Assembly: GCF_030653815.1 (NCBI RefSeq)
Contig: NZ_JAURYQ010000031.1
Location: 1-64,000 of the forward strand
Direction: 5' to 3'
Origin: Rhodoferax sp.
GTDB lineage: Bacteria > Pseudomonadota > Gammaproteobacteria > Burkholderiales > Burkholderiaceae_C
DNA: 64,000 bases
The notes under the pieces were generated by a model. It saw nothing but the letters and a program-made list of their open reading frames with translations, ran no database searches and was not told the DNA's origin. Below, piece after piece: positions 53,863 through 63,266 of the stretch (position 1 is its first letter; each line of letters opens with the position of its first letter). The translations under genes were made by a program, and so were the position numbers.

Positions 53863-54819
53863 TCAGGCTCCGACTGTGCACTCGGGCACCGGGGAATGCA
53901 AGGGCAGACCGGCCGTACCCGCCTGCATGTTGGCAAAAGCCAGGTCGGCCATGGCCTGGCGTGTTTGCAAGGTGGCGCTGGCCATGTGCGGCGTCAGCAC
54001 CACGTTGGGCAGCTTGCGCAGGGCCTCGGGCACCCGTGGCTCGTTGGCGAACACATCGAGCGCCGCACCGGCAATGGTGCCCGCCTCGAGCGCCCGGATC
54101 AGCGCCTCTTCGTCAACCACGCTGCCGCGCGCCACATTGATCAGGTACGACTTGGGGCCCAGGGCCGACAACACCTCGGCATTGATCAGGTGCCGGGTAC
54201 CCGCCCCGCCCGGGGTGATCACCACCAGATAGTCCACCTGGGCCGCCAGTGCCTGTGCGGTCGGATAAAACGTGTAGCCAGATTCGGGCTTGCTGCTGCG
54301 TGCGGTGTAGGCAATCGACATGCCAAAACCACTGGCCCGGCGCGCGATGGCCTGGCCGATGCGGCCCAAACCGACAATACCGAGCCGCGCACCCGAGACC
54401 TTTTGCGCCAGCGCAATGGGACCATTCAGCCATTCACCGGCACGGACAAAACGGTCCGCCTGCGGGATGCGACGGCCAATCGACAAGACCAGGCCCATGG
54501 CGAGGTCGGCCACATCGTCGGTCAGCACATCGGGGGTGTGGGTCACTGCAATGCGGCAGGCGTTGGCCGCCTGCACATCCACCCCGTCGTAGCCGACACC
54601 AAAAACCGACACCACTTTGGCGTTGGGCAGTTGCGCCAAAAGCGCCCCGCTCACCACCGACTCACCCGAGGCAGCCACGCCCACAATGCGTGGCGCAAGC
54701 TTGGCAAAGACCGCCGGATCGGTTTCATGCGTGCGCTCGTGCACGGTGAAAACCTTTTGCAGCGCCTCTTGGTAGAGGGGGTGCAATTTGGCAACGGCCA
54801 AAATATCTGGCTTGATCAA
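53863..54819 (-). CDS. ghrB: D-isomer 2-hydroxyacid dehydrogenase (2-ketogluconate/glyoxylate reductase-like)
   Basis: The 318-residue enzyme has the NAD motif GLGRIGQAIARR and the catalytic triad: Arg in NVARGSVVDE, Glu in DVFANEPRVPE and His in TPHMASATL. In a gluconate operon the likely role is reduction of 2-ketogluconate (GhrB-like) or of hydroxypyruvate/glyoxylate. I chose TTG at 54819, which has AGGAG eight bases upstream; an ATG at 54837 would read through that ribosome site. First gene of the operon; a perfect 16-base operator lies 28-43 bases upstream. Confidence 0.87.
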   Translation of the reverse strand: MIKPDILAVAKLHPLYQEALQKVFTVHERTHETDPAVFAKLAPRIVGVAASGESVVSGALLAQLPNAKVVSVFGVGYDGVDVQAANACRIAVTHTPDVLTDDVADLAMGLVLSIGRRIPQADRFVRAGEWLNGPIALAQKVSGARLGIVGLGRIGQAIARRASGFGMSIAYTARSSKPESGYTFYPTAQALAAQVDYLVVITPGGAGTRHLINAEVLSALGPKSYLINVARGSVVDEEALIRALEAGTIAGAALDVFANEPRVPEALRKLPNVVLTPHMASATLQTRQAMADLAFANMQAGTAGLPLHSPVPECTVGA

Positions 54820-54846
54820 TTCGAATCTCCTGCACATGATTTATCC

Positions 54847-54862
54847 TGGACAGCGCTGTCCA
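54847..54862. promoter_or_regulatory. Operator 1 for the LacI/GntR-type regulator (perfect palindrome)
   Basis: TGGACAGCGCTGTCCA is a perfect 16-base palindrome with the central CG typical of LacI-family operators. It sits 28-43 bases before the first gene of the gluconate operon. A second, near-identical site lies 106 bases away (centre to centre), close to ten helical turns, so looping is possible. Confidence 0.75.
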
Positions 54863-54953
54863 AAATGTAGAAAAAAAAGCTGACCTGGCGGTTGACGCAC
54901 TATCTTGTTTTGATAGATGATGTCGAGGTCGCTTTAGATTTTTTCGAATTTTC

Positions 54954-54967
54954 GGACAGCGCTATCC
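54954..54967. promoter_or_regulatory. Operator 2 for the LacI/GntR-type regulator
   Basis: GGACAGCGCTATCC matches operator 1 except for one base and lies 48-61 bases before the regulator's own start, suggesting autoregulation. Confidence 0.7.
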
Positions 54968-55014
54968 TAGTTCAATCTGATTTGTTTTTTCCTACGTATT
55001 AACCCTTGGCTTTC

Positions 55015-56049
55015 ATGTCACTTCCGATCAAGAACCACCGCGCCTCCGGCCGCGTCACCCTGAGCGACGTGGCCCGCGCCGCAGGCGTGAGCCCAAGCAC
55101 GGTGTCGCGCGCCTTGCGGGGTGAACGGGCGGTTGATCCGGCACTCATCGAACGCGTCGTGGCGGTGTCGGACAAGCTCGGTTACGTGCCCGACCCGGCA
55201 GCCCGCGCACTGGCCTCGCAGCGCAGCAACCATGTGGCGATCCTGATCCCCTTGCTGTCCAACACCTTGTTTGTGGACCTGCTCGACGCAGCCCAAAAAA
55301 CCCTGCGCGCGGCCGGCTACCAAACGCTGATGGGTGTCACGCACTACGACAGCAGCGAAGAAGAGCAGTTGTTGCGCGAACAATTGCTGCACCGCCCCGC
55401 CGGTTTGCTGATCACCGGGCTGGACCAGAATCTGGCCACCCAAAAACTCATGGCACGCAGTCAGGTGCCCTGTGTCCACCTCATGGATTTGCCTGCCACG
55501 GCAGACTCCGAGACGCCCTACTGTGTCGGATTCAGGCAAATTGAAGCCGGCGCCAGCCTGACCAAGATGCTGTTGCAACAAGGCCGTCGCCGCATCGCCT
55601 TTGCCGCTGCCCAACTCGACCCGCGCGTGATGCAGCGCCTGTACGGCTGGCGTAGCGCCCTGCAGGAGGCGAACCTGTACGATCCGACCACCGAATGGCT
55701 GAACCCGGCCGCCTCCTCACTGGCTTTGGGCGGCATCATGTTTGAACAAATCATGCAGCAGCGCCCGGCGGTCGACGCGATCTTTTTTTGCAACGACGAC
55801 CTGGCCCAAGGGGCCTTGCTGGCCGCCTTGCGCCTGGGCATTGCCGTGCCCCGGCAGGTGGCCATTGCCGGCTTCAACGACCTGACCGGCAGTGACCAGA
55901 TGCTGCCGCCCCTGACCACCGTGCGCACCCCGCGGGCCCGGATCGGCGAATCTGCGGCCCACATGCTGTTGACCCTGATGCGGGGCGAAACTCCGAAAAA
56001 ACCGCTGGTCGACCTGGGCTTTGAGATCATCCAGCGCCAGAGCAGCTGA
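55015..56049 (+). CDS. LacI/GntR-family repressor of the gluconate/idonate operon
   Basis: The 344-residue protein has the LacI helix-turn-helix (about 14-35, VTLSDVARAAGVSPSTVSRAL), the hinge helix LGYVPDPAARALAS and a sugar-binding effector domain (about 62-340). It resembles E. coli GntR/IdnR. Gluconate, idonate or a phosphate of them would be the inducer. I start at the ATG 55015; a TTG at 55006 is also open. It is divergent from the operon and the intergenic region contains two matching operators. Confidence 0.9.
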   Translation: MSLPIKNHRASGRVTLSDVARAAGVSPSTVSRALRGERAVDPALIERVVAVSDKLGYVPDPAARALASQRSNHVAILIPLLSNTLFVDLLDAAQKTLRAAGYQTLMGVTHYDSSEEEQLLREQLLHRPAGLLITGLDQNLATQKLMARSQVPCVHLMDLPATADSETPYCVGFRQIEAGASLTKMLLQQGRRRIAFAAAQLDPRVMQRLYGWRSALQEANLYDPTTEWLNPAASSLALGGIMFEQIMQQRPAVDAIFFCNDDLAQGALLAALRLGIAVPRQVAIAGFNDLTGSDQMLPPLTTVRTPRARIGESAAHMLLTLMRGETPKKPLVDLGFEIIQRQSS

Positions 56050-56163
56050 ACTGAAAACACATCAGAATCGGCCAAAGGTGGTTGACGTTGATCAGCAGGG
56101 TGCCCGTTGCACAACGCGGATTCAGCGGAGCGACACCCTGGAATTTGAGAGGGTCTCAAATCT

Positions 56164-56184
56164 AAACAAAACGGTGTTTCATTT
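56164..56184. promoter_or_regulatory. KdgR-like palindrome upstream of uxaC
   Basis: Left arm AAACAAAACG and right arm TGTTTCATTT match in seven of ten positions around a single centre base; the TGTTTCATT half is that of KdgR (IclR-family) operators of pectin/uronate catabolism. It lies 100 bases before the uxaC start. The same nine-base half recurs upstream of kduI at 63722-63730. Confidence 0.45.
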
Positions 56185-56283
56185 CACTTGAATTCCTGTT
56201 CTATTTGATGTAGAGTCCGCGCCTATCAACAAGAATTGCAAGAAAACAAGCTTGCAAACTTCAAAACAGATGGAGCGAAACCC

Positions 56284-57705
56284 ATGAAGCCCTTTATGAA
56301 CCCCGACTTTCTGCTGCCAGACGACTGCGCCAGGCGCTTGTTCCATGACTACGCGGCTTCGATGCCGATCCTTGACTACCACTGTCACCTGCCACCCGCC
56401 GACATCGCCAGCAACGCCGGGTTCAAGAACATCGCCCACGCCTGGCTGGGGGGCGACCACTACAAGTGGCGCGCCATGCGCGCCAATGGTGTGCCCGAGG
56501 CCGACATCACCGGCCACGAACCGGACTACGCCACTTTTCTGGCCTGGGCCAGAACCGTGCCGCGCCTGGTGGGTAACCCGCTGTACCACTGGACGCACCT
56601 GGAGCTGCAGCGCTACTTCGGCATTCATGATGCCCTGTCGGAAAAAACCGCGCCGGCCATCTGGGAGGCTTGCAATGCCCAGATCACCCAACCCGAATTC
56701 GGCGCCCGCTCACTGCTGATGCGCATGAATGTGCGCGCTGTCGGCACCACCGACGACCCGGCGGACTCACTGGAGCACCATATGGCCTACGCCGCGGCGC
56801 GTCAAGCGGGCGAACCCGTGATGGTGCCCAGCTTCCGCCCCGACCGCGCGCTGGCCACCGACGACCTGGCGGTGTGGAAAACCTATATCGAGCGGCTGGG
56901 TGCTGCGGCCAATGTGTCGATTGGCTCTTACGCCGCGCTGATCACCGCCCTTGACACCCGCCACGCGGTGTTTCACAGCCTGGGTTGTCGTGCTTCTGAC
57001 CATGGCCTGGCAGCACCCTTTGCCACGTTCGCCAGCCCGCAGGTACTCGATGCCATTTTTGCCAAACTGCTGGGCGGCACCGCCCTGAGTACCGCTGAGG
57101 CCGACGCCTACAAGACCGCTGTGCTATTGGATGTCGGGCGCATGAACGCCCAGCGCGGCTGGGCCATGCAGCTGCACCTGGCGGCGGTGCGCAACCTGAA
57201 CTCGGCCATGTTTGCCAAGCTCGGCCCGGACACTGGCTATGACGCCGCCAATGACGAGCAAATTGCGGCCAAGCTCGCCGCCTTCATGAACGCGCTGCAA
57301 AGCGAGAACCTGCTACCCAAAACCATTTTGTATTCGCTGAATCCGAACGATCTTGAAGTGCTGGGCACGGTCATGGGCTGTTTCCAGGACGGCTCCAGCC
57401 CCGGCAAGATCCAGATGGGCTCAGCCTGGTGGTTCAACGACCACATCGAGGGCATGCGCCAGCAGATGCTGAGCCTGGGCAACCTTGGGCTGCTGTCGCG
57501 CTTTGTCGGCATGTTGACCGATTCGCGCAGTTTCTTGTCGTTCCCGCGCCATGAGTATTTCCGCCGGGTGTTGTGTGCGCTGGTGGGCGGCTGGATGGAA
57601 AACGGCGAGATCCCGCCCGATTTCGAGACCTTTGGTGGCATGGTGCAGGACATCAGCTACCGCAATGCCAAAAATTATTTCGCCATCCCCGGCGTGACCG
57701 ACTGA
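56284..57705 (+). CDS. uxaC: Glucuronate (uronate) isomerase
   Basis: The 473-residue enzyme has the amidohydrolase-like metal motif DYHCHLPP near residue 36 and other UxaC stretches: WRAMRANGVPE, TTDDPADSLEHH and GSAWWFNDHIEGMRQQM. It interconverts D-glucuronate/D-fructuronate and D-galacturonate/D-tagaturonate in the first step of uronate breakdown. I start at the ATG 56284 (MKPFMNPDFLLPDD); an ATG at 56236 would add 16 residues that do not look conserved. First gene of the uronate operon; a KdgR-like site lies upstream. Confidence 0.94.
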   Translation: MKPFMNPDFLLPDDCARRLFHDYAASMPILDYHCHLPPADIASNAGFKNIAHAWLGGDHYKWRAMRANGVPEADITGHEPDYATFLAWARTVPRLVGNPLYHWTHLELQRYFGIHDALSEKTAPAIWEACNAQITQPEFGARSLLMRMNVRAVGTTDDPADSLEHHMAYAAARQAGEPVMVPSFRPDRALATDDLAVWKTYIERLGAAANVSIGSYAALITALDTRHAVFHSLGCRASDHGLAAPFATFASPQVLDAIFAKLLGGTALSTAEADAYKTAVLLDVGRMNAQRGWAMQLHLAAVRNLNSAMFAKLGPDTGYDAANDEQIAAKLAAFMNALQSENLLPKTILYSLNPNDLEVLGTVMGCFQDGSSPGKIQMGSAWWFNDHIEGMRQQMLSLGNLGLLSRFVGMLTDSRSFLSFPRHEYFRRVLCALVGGWMENGEIPPDFETFGGMVQDISYRNAKNYFAIPGVTD

Positions 57706-57721
57706 GACCAAGGCGCCCAGC

Positions 57722-59185
57722 ATGCAACTCTGCAACCAAAACCTGAACCAACTACCGGCCACGGTGCAACGGCCCCGCTATGACCGCAGCCAGGTGGTGC
57801 CCGCCATCGTGCATCTGGGCGTGGGCGCCTTCCACCGCGCGCATCAGGCCGTGATGACCGAGGCCGTGCTGGCCTCGGGCGACCTGGCCTGGGGCATTGT
57901 GGGGGCCGGTTTGATGACGTCCGGCACCAAGGACGCGCTGGCACCGCAAGACGGGCTGTACACGCTGGTCATTCGCTCCGAAGGCGCAGAACAACTTCAG
58001 GTGGTGGGCGCCATCACCGAACTGCTGGGGGGCGCGGCCGACCTCAGCCAGGTGCTGGCACGCATGTGCGCGCCCAGCACCCGCATCGTCAGCCTGACCG
58101 TCACCGAGAAAGGCTACTACCTGGATCCGGCCAGCGGCAAGCTGCAGTTGCAGGCCCCCGCCATCCAGGCCGACCTGGCCACACCAGGCGCGCCCAGAAC
58201 CATTCTGGGCCTGATCGTGCAGGCGCTCAAGCACCGCAAGGCCAACGGCATCGCACCGTTCACGGTGCTGAGTTGTGACAACCTGCCCAGCAACGGCAAG
58301 ACTGCCAAAGCGGCGGTGCTGGCCTTTGCCCGCGAAGTCGATGCAGAACTGGCGTCCTGGATCGAAGCCGGTGTGAGCTTCCCCTGCTCCATGGTGGACC
58401 GCATCACGCCGGCCACCACCGATGCCGACCGTGCCTATGTCAATGACCAACTCGGCATGCGGGACGCCTGGCCGATCGTGACCGAGGGTTTTGTGCAATG
58501 GGTGATTGAAGACAACTTCACCATGGGCCGGCCCGACTGGACTTTGGGTGGTGCGGTGTTCTCCAACGAGATCGAGGCCTGGGAGAACATGAAGCTGCGT
58601 TGCCTCAATGGCGCCCACTCCACGCTGGCTTACCTGGGCCAGCTCACCGGGCGCGAGACCGTCAATGAGGCCATGCAGTTGCCCTTGATCACGGGCATTC
58701 TGGACGCCTTGTGGGCGGAGGTGCTGCAAGTGCTGCACGCCCCGGCGGGTGTGGACCCGAGGGATTATGTCGAGCAACTGAAAAAGCGCTTTTGCAACCC
58801 GGCGCTCAAGCACCGCACGGCGCAGATTGCCATGGATGGCTCGCAGAAACTGCCGCAACGCCTGCTGGCCACGCTGCGCGAGCGCATGGCTGCGGGCCTG
58901 CCGTCCCCGGCCCTGGCCACCGCGATTGCCGCCTGGATGCACTTTGCCGTCAAAACCGCGCACACCCCGGGTGCGGTGCTCAATGACCCGCTGTCCGCCG
59001 ACATCTTGGCGCAAGCCAGCGTCAGCAATGACAGCACTGCCATCATTGACAACTTGCTCGGCATTGACAAGATTTTTGGTTCTGACTTAAAAACCCACGA
59101 CGGCTTCAAAGCGGAATTGCTGGACGCCTTGCGCCGCCTGGCAGCGCAACCGCAAGTAGCTGCGGCGTCGCAAATCGCCCTTTGA
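57722..59185 (+). CDS. uxuB: Fructuronate reductase / D-mannonate oxidoreductase (mannitol dehydrogenase family)
   Basis: The 487-residue enzyme is a polyol long-chain dehydrogenase: HLGVGAFHRAHQAV at the NAD site, TEKGYYLDP, CDNLPSNG and the catalytic KLRCLNGAHS with Lys-x4-Asn-x2-His. It reduces D-fructuronate to D-mannonate with NADH. Order after uxaC and before the mannonate dehydratase fits the glucuronate branch. Tagaturonate reductase activity would be the alternative for galacturonate, but no uxaA-type altronate dehydratase is seen here. Confidence 0.92.
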   Translation: MQLCNQNLNQLPATVQRPRYDRSQVVPAIVHLGVGAFHRAHQAVMTEAVLASGDLAWGIVGAGLMTSGTKDALAPQDGLYTLVIRSEGAEQLQVVGAITELLGGAADLSQVLARMCAPSTRIVSLTVTEKGYYLDPASGKLQLQAPAIQADLATPGAPRTILGLIVQALKHRKANGIAPFTVLSCDNLPSNGKTAKAAVLAFAREVDAELASWIEAGVSFPCSMVDRITPATTDADRAYVNDQLGMRDAWPIVTEGFVQWVIEDNFTMGRPDWTLGGAVFSNEIEAWENMKLRCLNGAHSTLAYLGQLTGRETVNEAMQLPLITGILDALWAEVLQVLHAPAGVDPRDYVEQLKKRFCNPALKHRTAQIAMDGSQKLPQRLLATLRERMAAGLPSPALATAIAAWMHFAVKTAHTPGAVLNDPLSADILAQASVSNDSTAIIDNLLGIDKIFGSDLKTHDGFKAELLDALRRLAAQPQVAAASQIAL

Positions 59186-59224
59186 CCCGCCCTCTTCACC
59201 ACACATAACTCAGGAGTTCAAGCA

Positions 59225-60295
59225 ATGAAAATGACTTTTCGCTGGTATGGCGAATCTGACCCCGTCAAGCTGGAATACATCCGCCAGATTCCCGGCATGT
59301 ACGGCATTGTTTCTGCCATTTACGACGTGCCAGTGGGCGAGGTCTGGCCGCTGGACAAGCTGCAAGCCCTGCGCGCGCGCATCGAAGGCGTGGGCCTCAA
59401 GTTCGAGGTGGTCGAGAGCGTGCCGGTGCACGAAGACATCAAGCTGGGCAAACCCACGCGGGACCGCCTGATTGCCAACTTTCAGCAGAACATTCGCAAC
59501 TGCGCCGCCGTGGGCGTGAAAGTGATCTGTTACAACTTCATGCCGGTGTTTGACTGGACCCGCACCGAGATGGCCAAGGAACTGCCCGACGGTTCCTTCA
59601 CTCTGGCCTTTGATGCCCAGGCAGTGGCCGAGATCGACCCCGAAAAAGGCATCTCCCTGCCGGGCTGGGACGCCAGTTACAAACCCGAACAACTCAAGAG
59701 CCTGCTTGACGAGTACAAGGCCGTGGGTGAAAACAACTTGTGGGCGAACCTGGAATACTTTCTGAAAGCCATCATTCCGGTGGCCGAAGAAGCCGGCATC
59801 AAGATGGCGATGCACCCGGACGACCCGCCGCGCCCCATTTTTGGCCTGCCACGCATCGTGAAAAACCGTGACGACCTGGCGCGTCTGGTCAAGATTGTCG
59901 ACTCCAAGGCCAACGGCATCACGCTGTGCTCGGGCTCGCTCGGCGCCGACCTGTGCAACAACATTCCGTCGCTGGTGCGCGAGTTCGGCGGCCAGGGGCG
60001 CATCCACTTTGGCCACCTGCGCAACGTCAAGGTCGAGGAAGACGGCACGTTTTACGAGTCCACCCATAACTCCTGCGACGGCTCGCTCGACATGGCCGAG
60101 ATTGTCAAGGCTTACCATGACGTCGGCTTCGAGGGCTATGTGCGCCCCGACCACGGCCGCATGATCTGGGGAGAAACCGGCAAGCCCGGTTACGGTCTGT
60201 ACGACCGCGCCCTGGGCGCGGTTTACCTCAACGGCCTGTGGGAGGCGGTCAGCAAATATGCGCCCGCTGCCGCCCCGGCGCCTCAGCCCGCCTGA
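59225..60295 (+). CDS. uxuA: Mannonate dehydratase
   Basis: The 356-residue TIM-barrel enzyme has the typical opening [55 protein letters not shown] (metal ligand) and [12 protein letters not shown]. It dehydrates D-mannonate to 2-keto-3-deoxygluconate. A clear AGGAG precedes the ATG. It is the third step enzyme of the uronate operon. Confidence 0.95.
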   Translation: MKMTFRWYGESDPVKLEYIRQIPGMYGIVSAIYDVPVGEVWPLDKLQALRARIEGVGLKFEVVESVPVHEDIKLGKPTRDRLIANFQQNIRNCAAVGVKVICYNFMPVFDWTRTEMAKELPDGSFTLAFDAQAVAEIDPEKGISLPGWDASYKPEQLKSLLDEYKAVGENNLWANLEYFLKAIIPVAEEAGIKMAMHPDDPPRPIFGLPRIVKNRDDLARLVKIVDSKANGITLCSGSLGADLCNNIPSLVREFGGQGRIHFGHLRNVKVEEDGTFYESTHNSCDGSLDMAEIVKAYHDVGFEGYVRPDHGRMIWGETGKPGYGLYDRALGAVYLNGLWEAVSKYAPAAAPAPQPA

Positions 60296-60402
60296 ACGCA
60301 CCATGTTCCTGTCCCCAGAGTTCCCCGTTCGTCGGCTTTTCGGAGCCGCTATTTTTCCCTGTCCCTGTCAGTTTTTCAACCAAGTCAATTAAGGAGATCC
60401 TC

Positions 60403-61386
60403 ATGACCTTTCGCAGAAGCCTTCTCGCCGCCGCAGTTGCCGTCGTAGCACTGTCGGCCAGTTTCACCGCCAGTGCCCAGAACGTGGTGCTCAAATCCTC
60501 CGACACCCACCCCGCGGGTTATCCCACCGTGGTGGCCGTGGAGAACATGGGCAAGAAGCTGGATGCCGCCACCAATGGTCGTATCAAGGTGCAAATGTTC
60601 CCCGGCGCCGTGCTGGGTGAAGAAAAAGCCGTGGTCGAGCAAGTGCAGATCGGTGCCATCCAGATGGCCCGCATCTCGCTGGGTGTGATCGGCCCCATCG
60701 TGCCCGAGGTCAACGTGTTCAACATGCCCTTCGTGTTCCGCGACATTCCCCACATGCGTGCGGTGATTGACGGCGCCGTGGGCCAGGAATTGCTGGACAA
60801 GGTCAGCAACAGCTCAGCCCGCATGGTCGGTCTGGCCTGGATGGACGGCGGTGCCCGCAGTCTGTACACCAAGAAAAAAGTGCAAACCCCGGCCGACCTC
60901 AAGGGCCTGAAGGTGCGCATGATGGGTAACCCGCTGTTTGTCGATACCATGAACGCCATGGGCGGCAACGGTATTTCCATGGGCTACGGCGAGGTGTTCA
61001 GTGCCTTGCAGACCGGGGTCATCGACGGCGCTGAAAACAATCCGCCGAGCCTGTACACCTCCAATCATTACACCGCCGGCACCAAGTATTACGCCCAGAC
61101 CAACCACCTGATCATTCCGGAAATTCTGGTGATGTCCAAGGTGACCTGGGACAAGCTCTCGGACGCTGACAAGGCGCTGGTAAAAAAAGAAGCGCGTGCA
61201 GCCCAAATGGACCAACGCGTGTTGTGGGACAAGAGCGTGGCCGACTACTCTGCCAAGCTGAAAGCCGCCGGCATCGAGTTTGTGCCGGTCGACCAAAAGC
61301 TATTTTTTGATGCCACCGCCCCGGTGCGCGCCAAATACGGCGCCAATTTTGCTGATCTGATGAAGCGCATCGGCGACGTCAAGTAA
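60403..61386 (+). CDS. dctP: TRAP transporter solute-binding protein, uronate type
   Basis: The 327-residue receptor has a Sec signal (SLLAAAVAVVALSASFTASA|QN) and DctP motifs: LKSSDTHPAGYPTVVAVENMG, FNMPFVFRDIPHMRAV, LKVRMMGNP with the ligand Arg and GVIDGAENNPPS. The THPAGYPTV opening is typical of receptors for hexuronates (D-glucuronate and D-galacturonate) in related bacteria, and the position after uxuA strengthens this. AAGGAGAT lies seven bases upstream of the ATG. Confidence 0.92.
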   Translation: MTFRRSLLAAAVAVVALSASFTASAQNVVLKSSDTHPAGYPTVVAVENMGKKLDAATNGRIKVQMFPGAVLGEEKAVVEQVQIGAIQMARISLGVIGPIVPEVNVFNMPFVFRDIPHMRAVIDGAVGQELLDKVSNSSARMVGLAWMDGGARSLYTKKKVQTPADLKGLKVRMMGNPLFVDTMNAMGGNGISMGYGEVFSALQTGVIDGAENNPPSLYTSNHYTAGTKYYAQTNHLIIPEILVMSKVTWDKLSDADKALVKKEARAAQMDQRVLWDKSVADYSAKLKAAGIEFVPVDQKLFFDATAPVRAKYGANFADLMKRIGDVK

Positions 61387-61450
61387 ATCGTTGCCCCAGC
61401 CAGGCCCGCGGCAGCCGCCGCAGGCCTGGTGAACCCTGTCAGGCATTGCC

Positions 61451-61975
61451 ATGAAAAACAAAATACTGCGCTTCAACGACATCATTTATCTGACCTGCAT
61501 CTGGACCTCGGGGCTCTCGGTGTTGGTCATGTCCTTGATCGTCCCGTGGGGCATTTTTACCCGTTACGTGCTGGGCACCGGTTCGCCTTGGCCCGAGCCT
61601 GTGGCCGTGATGCTGATGGTGGTGTTCACTTTTTTCGGTGCCTCGGCGGCCTACCGTGCCCGAGGCCATATTGCGGTCGCCATGGTGACCGAGCGCTTGC
61701 CGAAAAAGCTGCAAGGCCCGCTGGCCAGCGTGATTGACGTGCTGATGCTGATCGTGGCCTTGTTCACGCTGGTCTACGGCGCCAAGCTGTGTATCGAAAC
61801 CATGAACCAGGTCATCGGGCAATTGCCCTGGATGCCGGTCGGCGTCACTTATTTACCGGTACCTTTGGGTGGTTTGACCACCCTGATTTTTGTACTGGAA
61901 CACATATTTCTGGGTGAACAGAGCAAGCGGGCCGTGGTGACGTTTGACCACGAAAAGAAAGAAGAGGTGGTCTGA
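61451..61975 (+). CDS. dctQ: TRAP transporter small permease DctQ, uronate type
   Basis: A 174-residue DctQ subunit with four helices, including SLIVPWGIFTRYVLGTGSPWPEPVAVMLM, the RY...W.EP pattern that contacts DctM, and ending in the charged tail DHEKKEEVV. Stop TGA overlaps the dctM start by one base. It is part of the dctPQM uptake system of the uronate operon. Confidence 0.9.
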   Translation: MKNKILRFNDIIYLTCIWTSGLSVLVMSLIVPWGIFTRYVLGTGSPWPEPVAVMLMVVFTFFGASAAYRARGHIAVAMVTERLPKKLQGPLASVIDVLMLIVALFTLVYGAKLCIETMNQVIGQLPWMPVGVTYLPVPLGGLTTLIFVLEHIFLGEQSKRAVVTFDHEKKEEVV

Positions 61976-63258
61976 TGGACGCTTTTGTATTACTCGGCTC
62001 GTTCATGCTGCTGATCCTGATGGGTATGCCGGTGGCCTACGCCATGGGCCTGTCGGCGCTGATCGGTGGCTGGTGGATCGACATCCCACCCGATGCCATC
62101 ATGATTGCCATCGCCGGTGGCGTGAACAAGTTCTCCTTGTTGGCTATTCCGTTTTTTGTGCTGGCCGGTGCCATCATGGCCGAAGGCGGCATGGCGCGCC
62201 GGCTGGTCGCCTTTGCCGAGGTGCTGGTGGGCTTTGTGCGCGGCGGGCTGTCGCTGGTGAACATTCTGGCCTCGACCTTTTTCGGTGCCATTTCAGGTTC
62301 GTCGATGGCCGATACCGCCTCGATTGGCTCAGTGCTGATCCCGGAGATGGAGAAAAAAGGCTACCCGCGCGCCTTTGCCACCGCAGTCACCATCGGCGGC
62401 TCGGTGCAGGCGATTTTGATTCCGCCCAGCCACAACGCGGTGATTTACTCGCTGGCAGCCGGCGGCTCGGTGTCGATCGCGGCGCTGTTTCTGGCGGGTG
62501 TTTTACCCGGCCTGTTGCTCGGACTGACGCTGGCCATCATGTGCCTGTTCATTGCCAAAAAGAAAGACTTCCCAAAAGGTCGAGCCATCCCGATGAAAGA
62601 GGCGCTGAAGATTGTGGTCGATGCGCTGTGGGGCTTGATGACCATCTTCATCATCCTGGGTGGCATTTTGAGTGGCGTGTTTACCGCCACCGAGTCTGCC
62701 GCCGTGGCCGTGCTCTGGGCGTTTTCGGTCACCATGTTTGTCTACCGCGACTACAAGTGGCGCGAGTTGCCCAAGCTGGTGCACCGCACCGTCAAAACCC
62801 TGGCGATCGTGATGATCCTGATCGGTTTTGCCGCCAGCTTTGGCTACATCATGACTTTGATGCAAATTCCGCAGCAGATCACCACCCTGTTTACCAGCGT
62901 CTCCAGCGACAAGTATGTGATTTTGCTGATGATCAACGTGCTGCTGTTGGTGCTAGGCACGCTGATGGACATGGCGCCGCTGATTTTGATCATGACGCCA
63001 ATTTTGCTGCCCATCGTCACCACGCTGGGTGTGGATCCGGTGCACTTCGGCATGATCATGATGCTGAACCTGGCGATGGGCCTGATCACGCCACCGGTGG
63101 GGGGGGTGCTGTTTGTCGGTGCGGCGGTGGCCAAACTGCCCATCGAGACGGTGGTGAAGGCCTTGTACCCGTTCTTTATCGCGCTGTTTGCGGTGCTGAT
63201 GGCGGTGACCTACATCCCCGCGATCTCCATGTGGCTGCCCAACCTGCTGCTGAGATGA
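61975..63258 (+). CDS. dctM: TRAP transporter large permease DctM, uronate type
   Basis: The 427-residue large subunit has GMPVAYAMGLSALIGGWW, FSLLAIPFFVLAGAIMAEGGMARR, GAISGSSMADTASIGSVLIP and the late DMAPLILIMTPILLPIV segment. It imports uronates with sodium together with its receptor and DctQ. The convergent kdgF-like gene ends nine bases beyond. Confidence 0.94.
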   Translation: MDAFVLLGSFMLLILMGMPVAYAMGLSALIGGWWIDIPPDAIMIAIAGGVNKFSLLAIPFFVLAGAIMAEGGMARRLVAFAEVLVGFVRGGLSLVNILASTFFGAISGSSMADTASIGSVLIPEMEKKGYPRAFATAVTIGGSVQAILIPPSHNAVIYSLAAGGSVSIAALFLAGVLPGLLLGLTLAIMCLFIAKKKDFPKGRAIPMKEALKIVVDALWGLMTIFIILGGILSGVFTATESAAVAVLWAFSVTMFVYRDYKWRELPKLVHRTVKTLAIVMILIGFAASFGYIMTLMQIPQQITTLFTSVSSDKYVILLMINVLLLVLGTLMDMAPLILIMTPILLPIVTTLGVDPVHFGMIMMLNLAMGLITPPVGGVLFVGAAVAKLPIETVVKALYPFFIALFAVLMAVTYIPAISMWLPNLLLR

Positions 63259-63266
63259 GCGACCGA

